NCBI GenBank assembly: GCA_030426145.1
Contig: JAUHZF010000054.1
Span: 1-34,198, forward strand
From: Polyangia bacterium
GTDB taxonomy: Bacteria; Myxococcota_A; Polyangia; Polyangiales; Polyangiaceae
Length of the DNA: 34,198 nucleotides
Reading direction: 5' to 3'
In this document: positions 22,364 to 32,318 of the stretch, one piece after another
Layout of the letters: each line of letters opens with the position of its first letter
Position numbering within the stretch: the first letter of the stretch is position 1
The notes under the pieces: generated by a model
The model's database searches: none
Told to the model about the DNA's origin: nothing
Seen by the model: only the letters and a program-made list of their open reading frames with translations
Translations under genes and position numbers: made by a program

Positions 22364-24751
22364 TTAGAGGTGCCGCTCGAGGAGCTTGGCGGGGGCCTTG
22401 GCAGGCTCGGCGGGCCAGTGGTGTTTGGGGTAGCGGCGGGACAGCTGGCGCTTGAGGTCGGGGTAGTGGCGATGCCAGAAGCCGGCGAGATCGTCGGTGA
22501 CCTGAAGGGGGCGGCGGTTGGGGGCCCAAAGCTTGATGGTGAGTGGGGTGGTGCCGAGGCGGGGCCCGTCGGCCAAGCCGAAGAAGTCCTGCACGTAGCC
22601 TTCGACGAACGCCGGCGCGTGAGCAGGGTAGTGGACCGGGACCCGCTTTTCGGCGAGGGCGACGGTCGCTGGAGCGAGGCGCTGCAAGTCGCGTTGTGCG
22701 TCGGCGTCGAGGGCCTGCATCCACAAGGTGGCCAGCGGTAGCGCCTTCAGCTCCGCCAGCGATGTCGCCCCCTCGCCAAACCGTCGCAGCGCTTCGCGCT
22801 GCGCCGCTTCGTCGAACGCCGGGAGCTTGCCCCCCGCAGCGCGCGCGTGGGCGACGCGCGCGCTCAGGTCGGGGTCCACCGGCGCATCACCCAAAGCCTC
22901 GAGCAGAACCGCCAGGGTCTCGGGTCCGGGTTTCGCCCGGCTCCGAGACCCATGCAATACCAGGCGCCCGAGCCGCATCTCCTCCACCACGTCCACCCGG
23001 TCCCGCGCCCGGTCGTAGAGCCGCTCCTCGCTCATCTCGACCTGATCGCCAGCCACATCGAGCAGCAGGTCTGCCGACACCGGGGCCAGCAGCGACACCG
23101 TCGCCGGCACCGAGGGCCGGCTCTGCCGCGCCTCGAGCACGATGAGGAACCCCTCACCATCCGCCACCGTCGCCATCCCGCCCCCCGCCAGCGCGACGCG
23201 CTGGCGATGGCCGTCCTGTCCCACCACCTTGCCCACCCGGTCCACGAAACCCGTCAGCAGCGCTGCGGTGACGGGCTCGGGACCCACGTCGTCGAGCCTG
23301 TCGACCCGAAGCCGCTCCGCCGCGCGCACCAGCTGGCGTTTCGCCCTCATCCCCGCTTTCCGACGCGACGTGCCACGGTCCTCGAAGGCCTCGACGTGGT
23401 GCCAGAGGTTCACGCTGCGCCCCGCCCGCACCCGCTCGGCGACGACCGCCAGGGCGGTCGCCGCCTCCTCCACCACGTCGCGTCGACACGCCTCGTAGAG
23501 CACCCGCCCGAGACGCGGCGACAAGGGCAACCGTGCGAGCCGGCGACCCAGCTCCGTGGGCCCCTTCTCGTCCACCGCCCCGATCGCGCGCAGGCTCGCC
23601 TGCGCGCGCTGCACCGCCTCCGCCGGAGGCGGCGTCAGCCACGACAGCTCGTCCATTCGCCTCCCGGCCATGCTCACCGCGAGCACCGCCTCGTCGAGCT
23701 CGACGCGCTCGACCTCCGGGGTGTCGAACGACGGCCTGCGCAGCAGGTCGCCCTCTGAGTACAACCGCACGCAGCGGCCCGGCCCCGTGCGGCCTGCACG
23801 CCCGGCCCGCTGCTTGGCTGAGGCCTGACTGATGGGCACCTCTCGGAGCTCGGGCAACAGGCCGGTGGCGCGGGCCTGCTTGTGCAAGCCGCTGTCCACC
23901 ACGGCTACCACGCCGTCGATGGTGAGCGAGCTCTCGGCCACGTTCGTGGACAGGAGCACCTTGCGGCGGTCGCTCGGGCCCACCGCTGCGTCCTGAGCGC
24001 TGGGAGGCAGGTCGCCGTGAAGGGGAAGCACGGCGACCCCCTCGTCGCGTGCGAGGGCGGCGCAGGCCTCCTCAGCGCGACGGATCTCCGCCGCGCCCGG
24101 CAAGAAGACCAGCACGTGCCCGTCCACGGCTTCGTCGCGTACGAGACGGCGCACCGTCATCGCCACCTGGCGCTCGAGCGGCTCGCGACTCGCTGCTACG
24201 TACTCGATGGCGATCGGGAACTGCCGACCTTCGCTTCGCACCCGTGGCGCGTCCCCCAGAAGCTTCGCCACCGGCTCCGCATCCAAGGTGGCGCTCATGG
24301 CCACGACCTTCAGGCCTCGTCGTCGGCGTAGCGACTCGGCCAGCGCCAACACGACGTCGCCCGTCAGGTGACGCTCGTGGATCTCGTCGAGCACGATGGC
24401 CCCGACGCCCCGCAGCTCGGGGTCGCTCATCAGCTGGCGAAGGAGGATCCCCTCCGTCACGAAGCGGAGCCGGGTCGCTTGGCTCGTGCGGTTCTCGAAG
24501 CGGACCTGATAGCCCACCTCATCACCGACCGCGCCGCCGCGTTCGACGGCCACGCGCGTCGCAGCGAGCCGCGCCGCGAGCCGCCGCGGTTCGAGGACCA
24601 CCACTTGGCCCTCGACGACGTCCAACAGAGCAGACGGCACCCGCGTGGTCTTGCCGGCACCGGGCTCGGCCTCGACCACGGCGGCGCCGTGCTCACAAAC
24701 GGAAACGACCACGTCCGTGAGGACGTCGTCGATGGGAAGCGGGGCCATCAC
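22364..24751 (-). CDS. hrpB: ATP-dependent helicase HrpB (DEAH/RHA family)
   Basis: A 795-residue DEAH-box helicase with N-terminal helicase domains and the HrpB-specific C-terminus. Motif I (AEPGAGKTTRVP), motif II (DEIHERHLTGD), motif III (SATL), motif V (STNVAESSLTIDGV) and motif VI (QRAGRAGRTGPGRCVRLYS) are all present. The C-terminal part has YPAHAPAFVEGYVQDFFG and a PLTIKLWAPNRRPLQVTDDLAGFW block typical of HrpB. Its substrate is poorly known; RNA metabolism is assumed. Start is GTG at 24751 or ATG at 24748. It lies 43 bases downstream of a small basic protein gene and is probably transcribed from that gene's promoter. Confidence 0.95.
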   Translation of the reverse strand: MMAPLPIDDVLTDVVVSVCEHGAAVVEAEPGAGKTTRVPSALLDVVEGQVVVLEPRRLAARLAATRVAVERGGAVGDEVGYQVRFENRTSQATRLRFVTEGILLRQLMSDPELRGVGAIVLDEIHERHLTGDVVLALAESLRRRRGLKVVAMSATLDAEPVAKLLGDAPRVRSEGRQFPIAIEYVAASREPLERQVAMTVRRLVRDEAVDGHVLVFLPGAAEIRRAEEACAALARDEGVAVLPLHGDLPPSAQDAAVGPSDRRKVLLSTNVAESSLTIDGVVAVVDSGLHKQARATGLLPELREVPISQASAKQRAGRAGRTGPGRCVRLYSEGDLLRRPSFDTPEVERVELDEAVLAVSMAGRRMDELSWLTPPPAEAVQRAQASLRAIGAVDEKGPTELGRRLARLPLSPRLGRVLYEACRRDVVEEAATALAVVAERVRAGRSVNLWHHVEAFEDRGTSRRKAGMRAKRQLVRAAERLRVDRLDDVGPEPVTAALLTGFVDRVGKVVGQDGHRQRVALAGGGMATVADGEGFLIVLEARQSRPSVPATVSLLAPVSADLLLDVAGDQVEMSEERLYDRARDRVDVVEEMRLGRLVLHGSRSRAKPGPETLAVLLEALGDAPVDPDLSARVAHARAAGGKLPAFDEAAQREALRRFGEGATSLAELKALPLATLWMQALDADAQRDLQRLAPATVALAEKRVPVHYPAHAPAFVEGYVQDFFGLADGPRLGTTPLTIKLWAPNRRPLQVTDDLAGFWHRHYPDLKRQLSRRYPKHHWPAEPAKAPAKLLERHL

Positions 24752-24794
24752 GATGGCCCCAAAAAAGAATGATCAGCGAGAGCAGCGGAGGAGC

Positions 24795-24977
24795 TCAGGA
24801 CTCCTCGGGCGCCGCCTCGGCAGCCGCCGGTTCTTCGGCGGAGATCAGACCCTTGCGCTCCCAAGCGTCCCAAAGGCCGATCCGCATCGCCTGACGACGC
24901 TTGATCCGCTTCTTCTTGAGGGGCTTTTGCAGCCACTCGTGGCGCTTCCGAACGTTGAAAACCTTGTAGTTGGCCAT
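24795..24977 (-). CDS. Small highly basic protein of unknown function
   Basis: A 60-residue protein, MANYKVFNVRKRHEWLQKPL at the N-terminus, then a cluster of Lys and Arg (KKKRIKRRQ), a WDAWERKGLI segment and an acidic Ala/Glu tail. The composition (basic centre, acidic end) resembles a nucleic-acid or ribosome-associated protein, but I do not recognise the family. The start at 24977 is preferred over GTG at 25013 because the latter would overlap the -10 of a good promoter (25013-25041). An AAGAG lies eight bases upstream. It precedes hrpB on the same strand and may be co-transcribed. Confidence 0.72.
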   Translation of the reverse strand: MANYKVFNVRKRHEWLQKPLKKKRIKRRQAMRIGLWDAWERKGLISAEEPAAAEAAPEES

Positions 24978-25012
24978 GTTGATTGCTCTTGTAGAGCCGA
25001 AAAGGGCTCGCA

Positions 25013-25041
25013 CTTATGAAGGAAAAGCCTCCATCGGTCAA
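25013..25041 (-). promoter_or_regulatory. Sigma70-type promoter for the small basic protein and hrpB
   Basis: On the minus strand TTGACC (25036-25041) and CATAAG (25013-25018) are separated by exactly 17 bases, matching TTGACA and TATAAT at 5/6 and 4/6. Transcription would start near 25005, giving a leader of roughly 27 bases before the ATG at 24977. No experimental support. Confidence 0.6.
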
Positions 25042-25080
25042 GCCTCCACCGCCCAGTACCCTCACGCTTTCTCTCTAACC

Positions 25081-25845
25081 ATGCAGAATGACGCACTCCG
25101 GACGGCTCGGGAATGCCCCCGCGAGGTTCGTCATTTCTGCTTCGTGCGCCTTGGGTACGTCATGCTCGCACTCGGAGCGACGGTCTTCATCGCTTGTGAA
25201 CGGCCCACCCCGGCCGAGCACAGGTTGGCGGGTCTCAGCACCATCCCCGTGCCGAGCATCGAGCCGACTCCGCAGTGGCCCTCTCCAGCCACCACGGTCG
25301 ACATCGCTTGGCTCCCGCCCACCGTTCGACGCCACCGGGGCGCACTCGAAGCCGCCGCCGTGGCTCACACCATCGACGCCGAGCTGCTCGCCATCGTGAC
25401 CCTCGTCGAATCGGGGGGCTGGGTCGGGGCCGTCAGCCCGACGGGCGCCCGAGGTCTCATGCAGGTCATGCCGGCGACGGCGGGGATCATCGCCACCGAG
25501 CGCAGGCTTCCCGCCCCGTCCCCGGTTCGCCTCTCGGAGCCCGCGGTGAGCGTCGACTTCGGGGCCTACTACTTCCAGCAACAACTCGCGGCCTTCGCCA
25601 CCCCCGACGTCGACGAGTCGGTCAGCCGGGCGGCTGGCGCCTACAATGGCGGACCGACCGCCTTTCGCCGATTCCTCGAGCAGACGGGTGAGCTCTCCGA
25701 TCAGACCAAGCGCTACCGGGGCTGGGTCGGCGGCATGTGGCGCGAGCGTCGCCAAGCCACGTCACCAACCTTCGCGCGCTGGCGCGCCGCCGGGGGCGAT
25801 CGCCTGCTGGAAAAGGCAGCGGCCGAGAGCCTCCCGGCTCAGTGA
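25081..25845 (+). CDS. Lytic transglycosylase (SLT family), probable lipoprotein
   Basis: Cleaves the glycan strands of peptidoglycan. A C-terminal SLT/lysozyme-like domain carries the catalytic Glu in IVTLVESGGW, then GARGLMQVMPATAG and AGAYNGG. Near the N-terminus MLALGATVFIAC with a following polar stretch looks like a lipoprotein signal with a Cys lipidation site, although the lipobox (FIAC) is non-ideal. The start is uncertain: ATG 25081 gives a long basic leader, while GTG 25144 would give a compact signal (MRLGYVMLALGATVFIAC). Its 3' end overlaps the convergent rlmH by seven bases. It diverges from the small basic gene and hrpB. Confidence 0.88.
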   Translation: MQNDALRTARECPREVRHFCFVRLGYVMLALGATVFIACERPTPAEHRLAGLSTIPVPSIEPTPQWPSPATTVDIAWLPPTVRRHRGALEAAAVAHTIDAELLAIVTLVESGGWVGAVSPTGARGLMQVMPATAGIIATERRLPAPSPVRLSEPAVSVDFGAYYFQQQLAAFATPDVDESVSRAAGAYNGGPTAFRRFLEQTGELSDQTKRYRGWVGGMWRERRQATSPTFARWRAAGGDRLLEKAAAESLPAQ

Positions 25846-26270
25846 TCGTAGGGCTCGCCGCGCAGGATGGTCATCGCGCGGTAGAGCTGCTCGCTGAGCA
25901 TCAGCCGCGCGATTCGGTGGGGAAAGGTCATCTTCGACATGCTCCACCGCTCCCGGGCCGCGCGGGAGAAGCTCTCGGGCAGACCGTCGGCGCCTCCGAT
26001 CACGAAGGCCACGATCCCTTTGCCCTGCGAGGCGAGGCGTTCGACGCGCTTCGCCATCTGCTTGGAGCTCACGGTGTCGCCGTGGACTTCGAGGGCGACC
26101 ACGATCGCGTCCTTGCACGCACGCTCGAGGGCGTCGGCCACCTTGGGCCCGTCTTTGACCTCCACCTCCTCGACGCGGCAGTAGCGTTCGAGGCGACCGA
26201 CATAGACGTCGATCGCCTCCCGGAGGTGGCGTTCCTTCACGGAGCCCACCGCCACGATGCGGAGCTTCAC
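25839..26270 (-). CDS. rlmH: 23S rRNA (pseudouridine1915-N3)-methyltransferase
   Basis: Methylates N3 of pseudouridine 1915 in helix 69 of 23S rRNA, a late step in ribosome assembly. The 143-residue SPOUT enzyme begins VKLRIVAVGSVKERHL and holds FVIGGADGLP (the SAM-binding knot) and RLMLSEQLYRAMTILRGEPYDH at the end. The GTG start overlaps the rsfS stop by four bases. A longer upstream reading frame exists but adds only a shadow of rsfS. The rsfS-rlmH pairing is common in bacteria. Confidence 0.96.
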   Translation of the reverse strand: MKLRIVAVGSVKERHLREAIDVYVGRLERYCRVEEVEVKDGPKVADALERACKDAIVVALEVHGDTVSSKQMAKRVERLASQGKGIVAFVIGGADGLPESFSRAARERWSMSKMTFPHRIARLMLSEQLYRAMTILRGEPYDH

Positions 26271-26806
26271 TCGTCCTTCGCGGCGGCCCGGGCTTCGTCG
26301 CGCGGCGGGGGATGCGGCACCGACACGCGCTGCGCGTCGATCCAGAGCCCCTCGATGTCGTAGAAGGTTCGGGTGTCCTGCTGGAAGACGTGAACGACGA
26401 CGTCGTTGAAGTCGAGCAACACCCATTGCGCGGCCGAGAGACCCTCGACCGAGAGGGGCGCGATGCCGTGCTCTCGCTTGAGGTCTTCTTGCACGCCCTT
26501 GGCGATGGCGTGCACGTGGCGATCGCTTCGACCCGTCATCAGGACCAAAAGCTCGGCGTAGTCCACCTTGCCCGTCACATCGATGACCTCGACCCCGGCC
26601 GCCTTCTTGTCGAGGCCGGAGGCGGCGATGGCGGCCGCGATGCGACGCGCCTCGTCGGAGGCCACGAGCTCGCGCGCCTCGTCGAGATCTTCGGTGGGGT
26701 TCAGGAGAGTGTTGTCAGCCGGCTTGTCGTCTTTGGACGCCGTCTTACCGTCGTACTGCTTCTGAATTTCCAAGCGTATGTGTCTCCGTCGGGGGCAGCG
26801 AGCCAC
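26267..26806 (-). CDS. rsfS: Ribosomal silencing factor
   Basis: Binds ribosomal protein uL14 and blocks joining of the 30S and 50S subunits when nutrients are short. The conserved RsfS (DUF143) domain is clear over about residues 50-155: VEVIDVTGKVDYAELLVLMTGRSDRHV, then WVLLDFNDVVVHVFQQDTRTFYDIEGLW. The N-terminus, before about residue 45, is unconserved and the start is not certain: GTG at 26806 opens the frame, while TTG at 26773 has GGAG upstream. The C-terminal Pro/Arg/Ala tail is also non-conserved. It lies between proA (45 bases upstream) and rlmH (4-base overlap). Confidence 0.92.
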   Translation of the reverse strand: MARCPRRRHIRLEIQKQYDGKTASKDDKPADNTLLNPTEDLDEARELVASDEARRIAAAIAASGLDKKAAGVEVIDVTGKVDYAELLVLMTGRSDRHVHAIAKGVQEDLKREHGIAPLSVEGLSAAQWVLLDFNDVVVHVFQQDTRTFYDIEGLWIDAQRVSVPHPPPRDEARAAAKDE

Positions 26807-26851
26807 GGGAAGGTCCCACCCCGTAGGGCCTATTATGACAGTAACTCTCGC

Positions 26852-28114
26852 CTAGCGCACGTGCCCCTGGCCTTGCACCACCCACTTGAGGGTCGTGAGG
26901 TGGGTCAGACCCATCGGCCCGTAGGCGTGCAGCTTGCTGGTCGAGATCCCCACCTCGGCCCCGAGGCCGAGCATGCCGCCGTCGTTGAAACGGGTGCTGG
27001 CGTTGACGAGCACGCAGCTCGCCTCCACCTCGCGGAGGAAGCGCTGCGACCGCGCGTAGTGCTCCGTGATGATGGCTTCGGTGTGACCCGAGCCGTAGCG
27101 CGCGATGTGGTCGAGCGCGTCTTCGAAGCTCGGCACCACCCGCGCCGCGAGGATGGGAGCGAGGAACTCGGCCCCCCAATCCGCATCGGTCGCGGCCTTG
27201 GCCCCTTCGACCGCGGCGACCACCTTCTCGTCCCCGCGCACCTCGAGCCCATCGTCTTCGATGAGCGACGTCAGGTGGGGCAAGAAGGTCTCGGCGACCG
27301 CCTCGTGCACCAGCAGGCACTCGAGCGCATTGCACACCCCGGTGCGTTGAAGTTTGGCGTTCTTCACGATCGCGGCGGCCATCTCGACGTCGGCACCCTC
27401 GTCGACGTAGACGTGAACCACGCCTTTGTAGTGCTGCACCACGGGGACCCGCGCGTGCTCCGTGACGAACCGGATCAGTCCCTCGCCGCCGCGCGGGATG
27501 AGCAGATCGATGTGGCCCGACAGCCCGAGCAAGACCTTGGTCGCCTCGCGGCTGAGCGGCGGGATGATCTGCACCGCGCCTTCCGGAAGGCCGGTCTCGC
27601 GTAGCCCCTCGCGCACGATGGCACCGAGGGCTTCGTTCGAATGGCGGGCCTCCTTGCCCCCGCGTAAGAGGACGGCGTTGCCGCTCTTCAAACCGAGTGC
27701 CGCCGCGTCGACGGTCACGTTGGGACGTGACTCGTAGATCATCGCGATGACGCCGAGGGGGATGCGCACCTGCCCCGCAAGCAGCCCGTTGGGCCGCCGC
27801 GACATCCCGACCACCTCGCCCACGGGGTCGGGCAGCGCGGCGATCTCCTCGACCGCGCGGGCCACGCCTTCGATGCGATCCTCGTCGAGGACCAAGCGGT
27901 CGACCATGGCCGCGCTCAGGTCGGCGGCCCGCGCATCGGCCACGTCACGGGCGTTGGCCTGCATCACCTCGGCTTTACGCTGCCGCAGGGTGGCGGCGAT
28001 GCGGTGCAGCGCGGCGTCCTTCTGCTCGCGCTCCACCGTCGCCAGGACGCGGGTGGCCACCTTGGCTTCGCTGCAGCGCGCGAGAAGCTCCTCGCGGGTG
28101 CGGTCGTCGCTCAC
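26852..28114 (-). CDS. proA: Gamma-glutamyl phosphate reductase
   Basis: Reduces gamma-glutamyl phosphate to glutamate-5-semialdehyde with NADPH in proline synthesis. The 420-residue protein matches the family length. Visible motifs: IPLGVIAMIYESRPNVTVDAAAL, LRGGKEA, DLLIPRGGEGLI and the active-site Cys in RTGVCNALECLLVH; GHTEAIITEHY and NASTRFNDGGMLGLGAEVGIST follow. ProB is not in the window. The ATG overlaps the stop of the upstream lipoprotein gene by four bases, so the set lipoprotein-lipoprotein-proA is probably translationally coupled. Confidence 0.97.
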   Translation of the reverse strand: MSDDRTREELLARCSEAKVATRVLATVEREQKDAALHRIAATLRQRKAEVMQANARDVADARAADLSAAMVDRLVLDEDRIEGVARAVEEIAALPDPVGEVVGMSRRPNGLLAGQVRIPLGVIAMIYESRPNVTVDAAALGLKSGNAVLLRGGKEARHSNEALGAIVREGLRETGLPEGAVQIIPPLSREATKVLLGLSGHIDLLIPRGGEGLIRFVTEHARVPVVQHYKGVVHVYVDEGADVEMAAAIVKNAKLQRTGVCNALECLLVHEAVAETFLPHLTSLIEDDGLEVRGDEKVVAAVEGAKAATDADWGAEFLAPILAARVVPSFEDALDHIARYGSGHTEAIITEHYARSQRFLREVEASCVLVNASTRFNDGGMLGLGAEVGISTSKLHAYGPMGLTHLTTLKWVVQGQGHVR

Positions 28115-28449
28115 GGCTTCACGTCCTCCGACGCCGACGCCGACGGCGCGGCCGAAGGTGCGGCCGAAGCCGAGGGCACGACCGATGGAGCCGCCGATGC
28201 CGTCGTCGCGGGGACCGGTTCCACCACGGGCTCGGGCGGCGCAGGCTGTACTACGGGCTCCGGCGGCGTCGGCTCGGGGGCCTTCGGGCCGTCGAGGTCG
28301 TAGGTTCGGGGAGGCTCGTACTCGGGGGGCGGTCCGCCCGGCAGACTCGGCGGGGGTGGGCAGCCGATCGCGAGCAGTACCAAGCCGATCAACAAGGGCC
28401 TGAAGAAGAGAGATTCGGAGAGGCCCGGCATCGTGGGTCGCATCATCAC
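28111..28449 (-). CDS. Small proline/alanine-rich lipoprotein
   Basis: A 112-residue protein with a hydrophobic signal and a lipobox (LAIGC, Cys at about 30). The mature part has no fold I recognise; it is Pro/Glu-rich (PPPPSLPGGPPPEYEPPR, PEPTPPEPVVQPAPPEPVVE) and then Ala/Ser/Pro-rich. Low complexity makes homology calls weak. The stop overlaps proA's start, and the start overlaps the previous lipoprotein's stop (ATGA), so it sits in a coupled series. A spacer or periplasmic-bridging role is possible but unproven. Confidence 0.75.
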   Translation of the reverse strand: MMMRPTMPGLSESLFFRPLLIGLVLLAIGCPPPPSLPGGPPPEYEPPRTYDLDGPKAPEPTPPEPVVQPAPPEPVVEPVPATTASAAPSVVPSASAAPSAAPSASASEDVKP

Positions 28450-28682
28450 ATGGCGGTTCCGCCCCCGCCTGCGCCCTCGTTGCGGGGCAGTCCTTTGGGG
28501 ACGGGGATGGGTCCTGAAGGCAGGTCGTATTGGGCGCCGGTGGCCGAAGGAGCTGCTCGCGGGATGTTCGAAGCCGCTGGGGCGGGGCCGTCGGAGGACC
28601 CGCCCTTGTTGTTGCAGCCCAGGGCCAGAAAGCTGAGCCCGAAGATGAGCACGACCGAACGCACGGGAGGACCGTAGCTCAT
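28446..28682 (-). CDS. Small lipoprotein
   Basis: A 78-residue protein starting [23 protein letters not shown], a standard lipoprotein signal with lipobox LALGC (Cys 23). The mature part ([10 protein letters not shown] ... GGGGTAM) is Gly/Pro/Ala-rich with no recognised domain. A GGAGA lies three bases before the ATG. Its stop overlaps the start of the next lipoprotein by four bases, so it heads the minus-strand series ending in rlmH. It diverges from guaA. Confidence 0.75.
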   Translation of the reverse strand: MSYGPPVRSVVLIFGLSFLALGCNNKGGSSDGPAPAASNIPRAAPSATGAQYDLPSGPIPVPKGLPRNEGAGGGGTAM

Positions 28683-28759
28683 TCTCTCCGATGAGGGGAC
28701 CGCAGAGCCGCCTCGGTCATGGCGACGCCGGCCCCGACGTGGTAGCGCCAGCGTCGACC

Positions 28760-30336
<1,577 letters not shown>

Positions 30337-30337
<1 letters not shown>

Positions 30338-30627
30338 TGGCGCGCACACTGCTCGGGCTCGTGGCCGGCCTGCTCGTCGGCTGCGCTGGGGCCAAGCCCA
30401 AGGCGGTTCACTTCGAGGGTGAGCCGGACGACGCGCTCGTCACCATCGAGGACCAGTACATCGGCAAGCTCGGCAAGATCGAGAAGGCCGCGGTGGCGCT
30501 GAAGCCGGGGACCTACCGCGTCACCGTCGAGCAGGTCGGCTTCTTTCCCTTCGACGTCATCGTGACCGTGCCCGAAGAGGGCGAGCCCGAGACGGTCAAA
30601 GTAGAGCTCGAGCCGATCCCCGACTGA
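30337..30627 (+). CDS. Small PEGA-domain-like lipoprotein
   Basis: A 96-residue protein with a lipoprotein signal MARTLLGLVAGLLVGCAG (lipobox LVGC, Cys 16). The rest is a beta-rich region with VTIEDQYIGKLGKIEKAAVALKPGTYRVTVEQVGFFPFDVIVTV, similar to PEGA-like surface domains (the GTYRVTVEQ.GF pattern). The start overlaps the guaA stop by one base; GGGAG is too near for a normal site, so reinitiation after guaA is likely. Another ATG (30328) is in frame. Function unknown; perhaps an envelope or surface component. Confidence 0.75.
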
Positions 30628-30629
30628 CG

Positions 30630-31556
30630 TCAGTCGCTCTTTTCGGCTTTCTCTGCCTGCTCGGCTTTGGCCGCGGCCCGCTTCTCCGCTTCCTTGGCGG
30701 CCTTGCGGCGCTTGCGGTCATCCTCGCGGTCCTTCTTCGCCTGCTCGCGGCGGCGCTTGTAGGCCTCGCGCTGCTCCTCGGTGGGCTTCTTTCCGAACAC
30801 GTACGCGAGCCCGATGGACAAGAAATAGAGGGCCATCATCGGGATGGCCATCATCACCTGACTCGTGATGTCGGGGGGCGTGAGGATGGCGGCGAAGAGG
30901 AAGGAGGCGACGATGAACCATCGCCCGAAGCGGATGAGCTGGAGGTAGTTGACGATCCCCGCGACCGACAGGAAGAAGATGAAGAGGGGGATCTCGAAGA
31001 TGAGCCCGAAGCCGAGGAGCATTCGGGTCACGAAGTCGATGTAGTCGCCCATCATCACCGTCGGATTGACCGACAGCTCCCCCTGCTGGATGGCGCCCGA
31101 GAGGCCGAGCAGGTACTCGAAGGCCTTGGGGAAGACCCAGCGCCACCCGAAGTAGCCGCCCCCAACGAAGAGCAGCGTGGAGCTGAGCACGAAGGGGATG
31201 ACGAACTTCTTCTCGCGCGAGTAGAGCCCCGGCGCGACGAAGGCCCACAGCTGGTAGAAGACGACCGGTGCCGCCACCGCCACCCCGGCGAGCAGCGAGA
31301 GCTTGAAGTAGGCGAGGAAGGCGGCAGCCGGGGTCTGAAAGTGCAGCATCGGCGTGCCGGGAAGGCCCTGCTGCTTCCAGGCGCTGATGAAGGGCGCCGT
31401 CATGAGGCCGAGGAAGAACTCGCGAAACTCCCACGCGACCCCGGCGCCGATGACGACGGCGATGAGGGCGTAGACCAGGCGACGACGGAGCTCCCCGAGG
31501 TGCTCCCAGATGGTCATCGGGGGGTCGTCGTACCCCTCCTCGACGGTGGTGCTCAC
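30630..31556 (-). CDS. tatC: Twin-arginine translocase subunit TatC
   Basis: The core receptor of the Tat system, which exports folded proteins with twin-arginine signals. The 308-residue protein begins with the conserved MTIWEHLGELRRRLVYAL, and shows six membrane helices over about 28-250. AFVAPGLYSREKKFV and IDFVTRMLLGFGLIFEIPLF are family hallmarks. The last ~55 residues are a Lys/Arg/Ala/Glu-rich charged tail absent from short TatC proteins. The start overlaps the tatB stop by four bases. Its stop is two bases from that of the convergent PEGA-like lipoprotein gene. Confidence 0.96.
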   Translation of the reverse strand: MSTTVEEGYDDPPMTIWEHLGELRRRLVYALIAVVIGAGVAWEFREFFLGLMTAPFISAWKQQGLPGTPMLHFQTPAAAFLAYFKLSLLAGVAVAAPVVFYQLWAFVAPGLYSREKKFVIPFVLSSTLLFVGGGYFGWRWVFPKAFEYLLGLSGAIQQGELSVNPTVMMGDYIDFVTRMLLGFGLIFEIPLFIFFLSVAGIVNYLQLIRFGRWFIVASFLFAAILTPPDITSQVMMAIPMMALYFLSIGLAYVFGKKPTEEQREAYKRRREQAKKDREDDRKRRKAAKEAEKRAAAKAEQAEKAEKSD

Positions 31557-32248
31557 GAGGCGCTCTCCTCGGCGGGAACCCGGGCCGCGTCATCGCTGCG
31601 GGCACCGGCCTCCACCGTACCTTCGGGCGGGGAGAGGTCGAACAGCGGCTCGTCGTCGACCCGATGGGCGTCTTCTTCGTTCACCACTTCCTCGTTTGCC
31701 GGGTCTTCACCGGCGACGTCCTCGGAAGCCTTGGACTCCATCGCTTCGAGCTCGGCTTTGGCCTTCTTCTCGGCCTCGGCTTGTTTGGCGGCCTCTTCGG
31801 CCTCCTTCTCCTCGATGGCCTTCAGCGCCGCGGCGACCTCTTCGTCGGTGGCGTCGTCGGGTAGAGCACCGTACGCGTCGGGGCCCACACTGGGGTACTC
31901 GTCGTCGCGCTCGGGTCGGTCGCCCTGGGGCACCGTGAGCTGTTGGAGGGTCTTGGCGATGACGCGCGGCCGGCGTGCCGGCTTCTTCGCCGGACGCGAG
32001 GCGTTGACGAGGCCGTCGACGACCCGACCCTTCGACAAGGAGCGGATGGTATCGAGATCCTCGCGTAGTCCCTCTTCGTTGATGATGTCGTCGATGCCGC
32101 TCTGCTCGCGCAGATCGCTACTCATCTCACGCAGCTTGCGAATCCCAGAACCTAGAGATCGCAGCAACTTGGGGAGCTCGCGCGGCCCCACCACCACGAT
32201 GAGGACCACGCCGAGGACGACCATCTCGCCGAAGCCGAGGCCAAACAC
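31553..32248 (-). CDS. tatB: Sec-independent translocase subunit TatB (TatA/B family)
   Basis: An N-terminal membrane helix (MFGLGFGEMVVLGVVLIVVV) is followed by the hinge GPRELPKLLRSLG and an amphipathic helix, all typical of TatA/TatB. The Glu at position 8 favours TatB. The C-terminal ~150 residues are an acidic, Ala/Glu-rich coiled-coil-like extension with no recognised domain, longer than usual. The start is GTG. It overlaps tatC by four bases. No separate tatA is visible here, so TatA must be elsewhere or this protein serves both roles. Confidence 0.88.
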   Translation of the reverse strand: MFGLGFGEMVVLGVVLIVVVGPRELPKLLRSLGSGIRKLREMSSDLREQSGIDDIINEEGLREDLDTIRSLSKGRVVDGLVNASRPAKKPARRPRVIAKTLQQLTVPQGDRPERDDEYPSVGPDAYGALPDDATDEEVAAALKAIEEKEAEEAAKQAEAEKKAKAELEAMESKASEDVAGEDPANEEVVNEEDAHRVDDEPLFDLSPPEGTVEAGARSDDAARVPAEESAS

Positions 32249-32318
32249 CCGGCAAAGTTAGCCCGGCGGACCAATCGGGTCTACTCGCTCGCAACGTCGC
32301 GGTTAGACTGGCGGCCGG

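Noticed and set aside
26271..26426. Extended N-terminus of rlmH
   Set aside because: The extra 52 residues are Arg/Ala-rich shadow of rsfS; the GTG at 26270 gives the exact family start.
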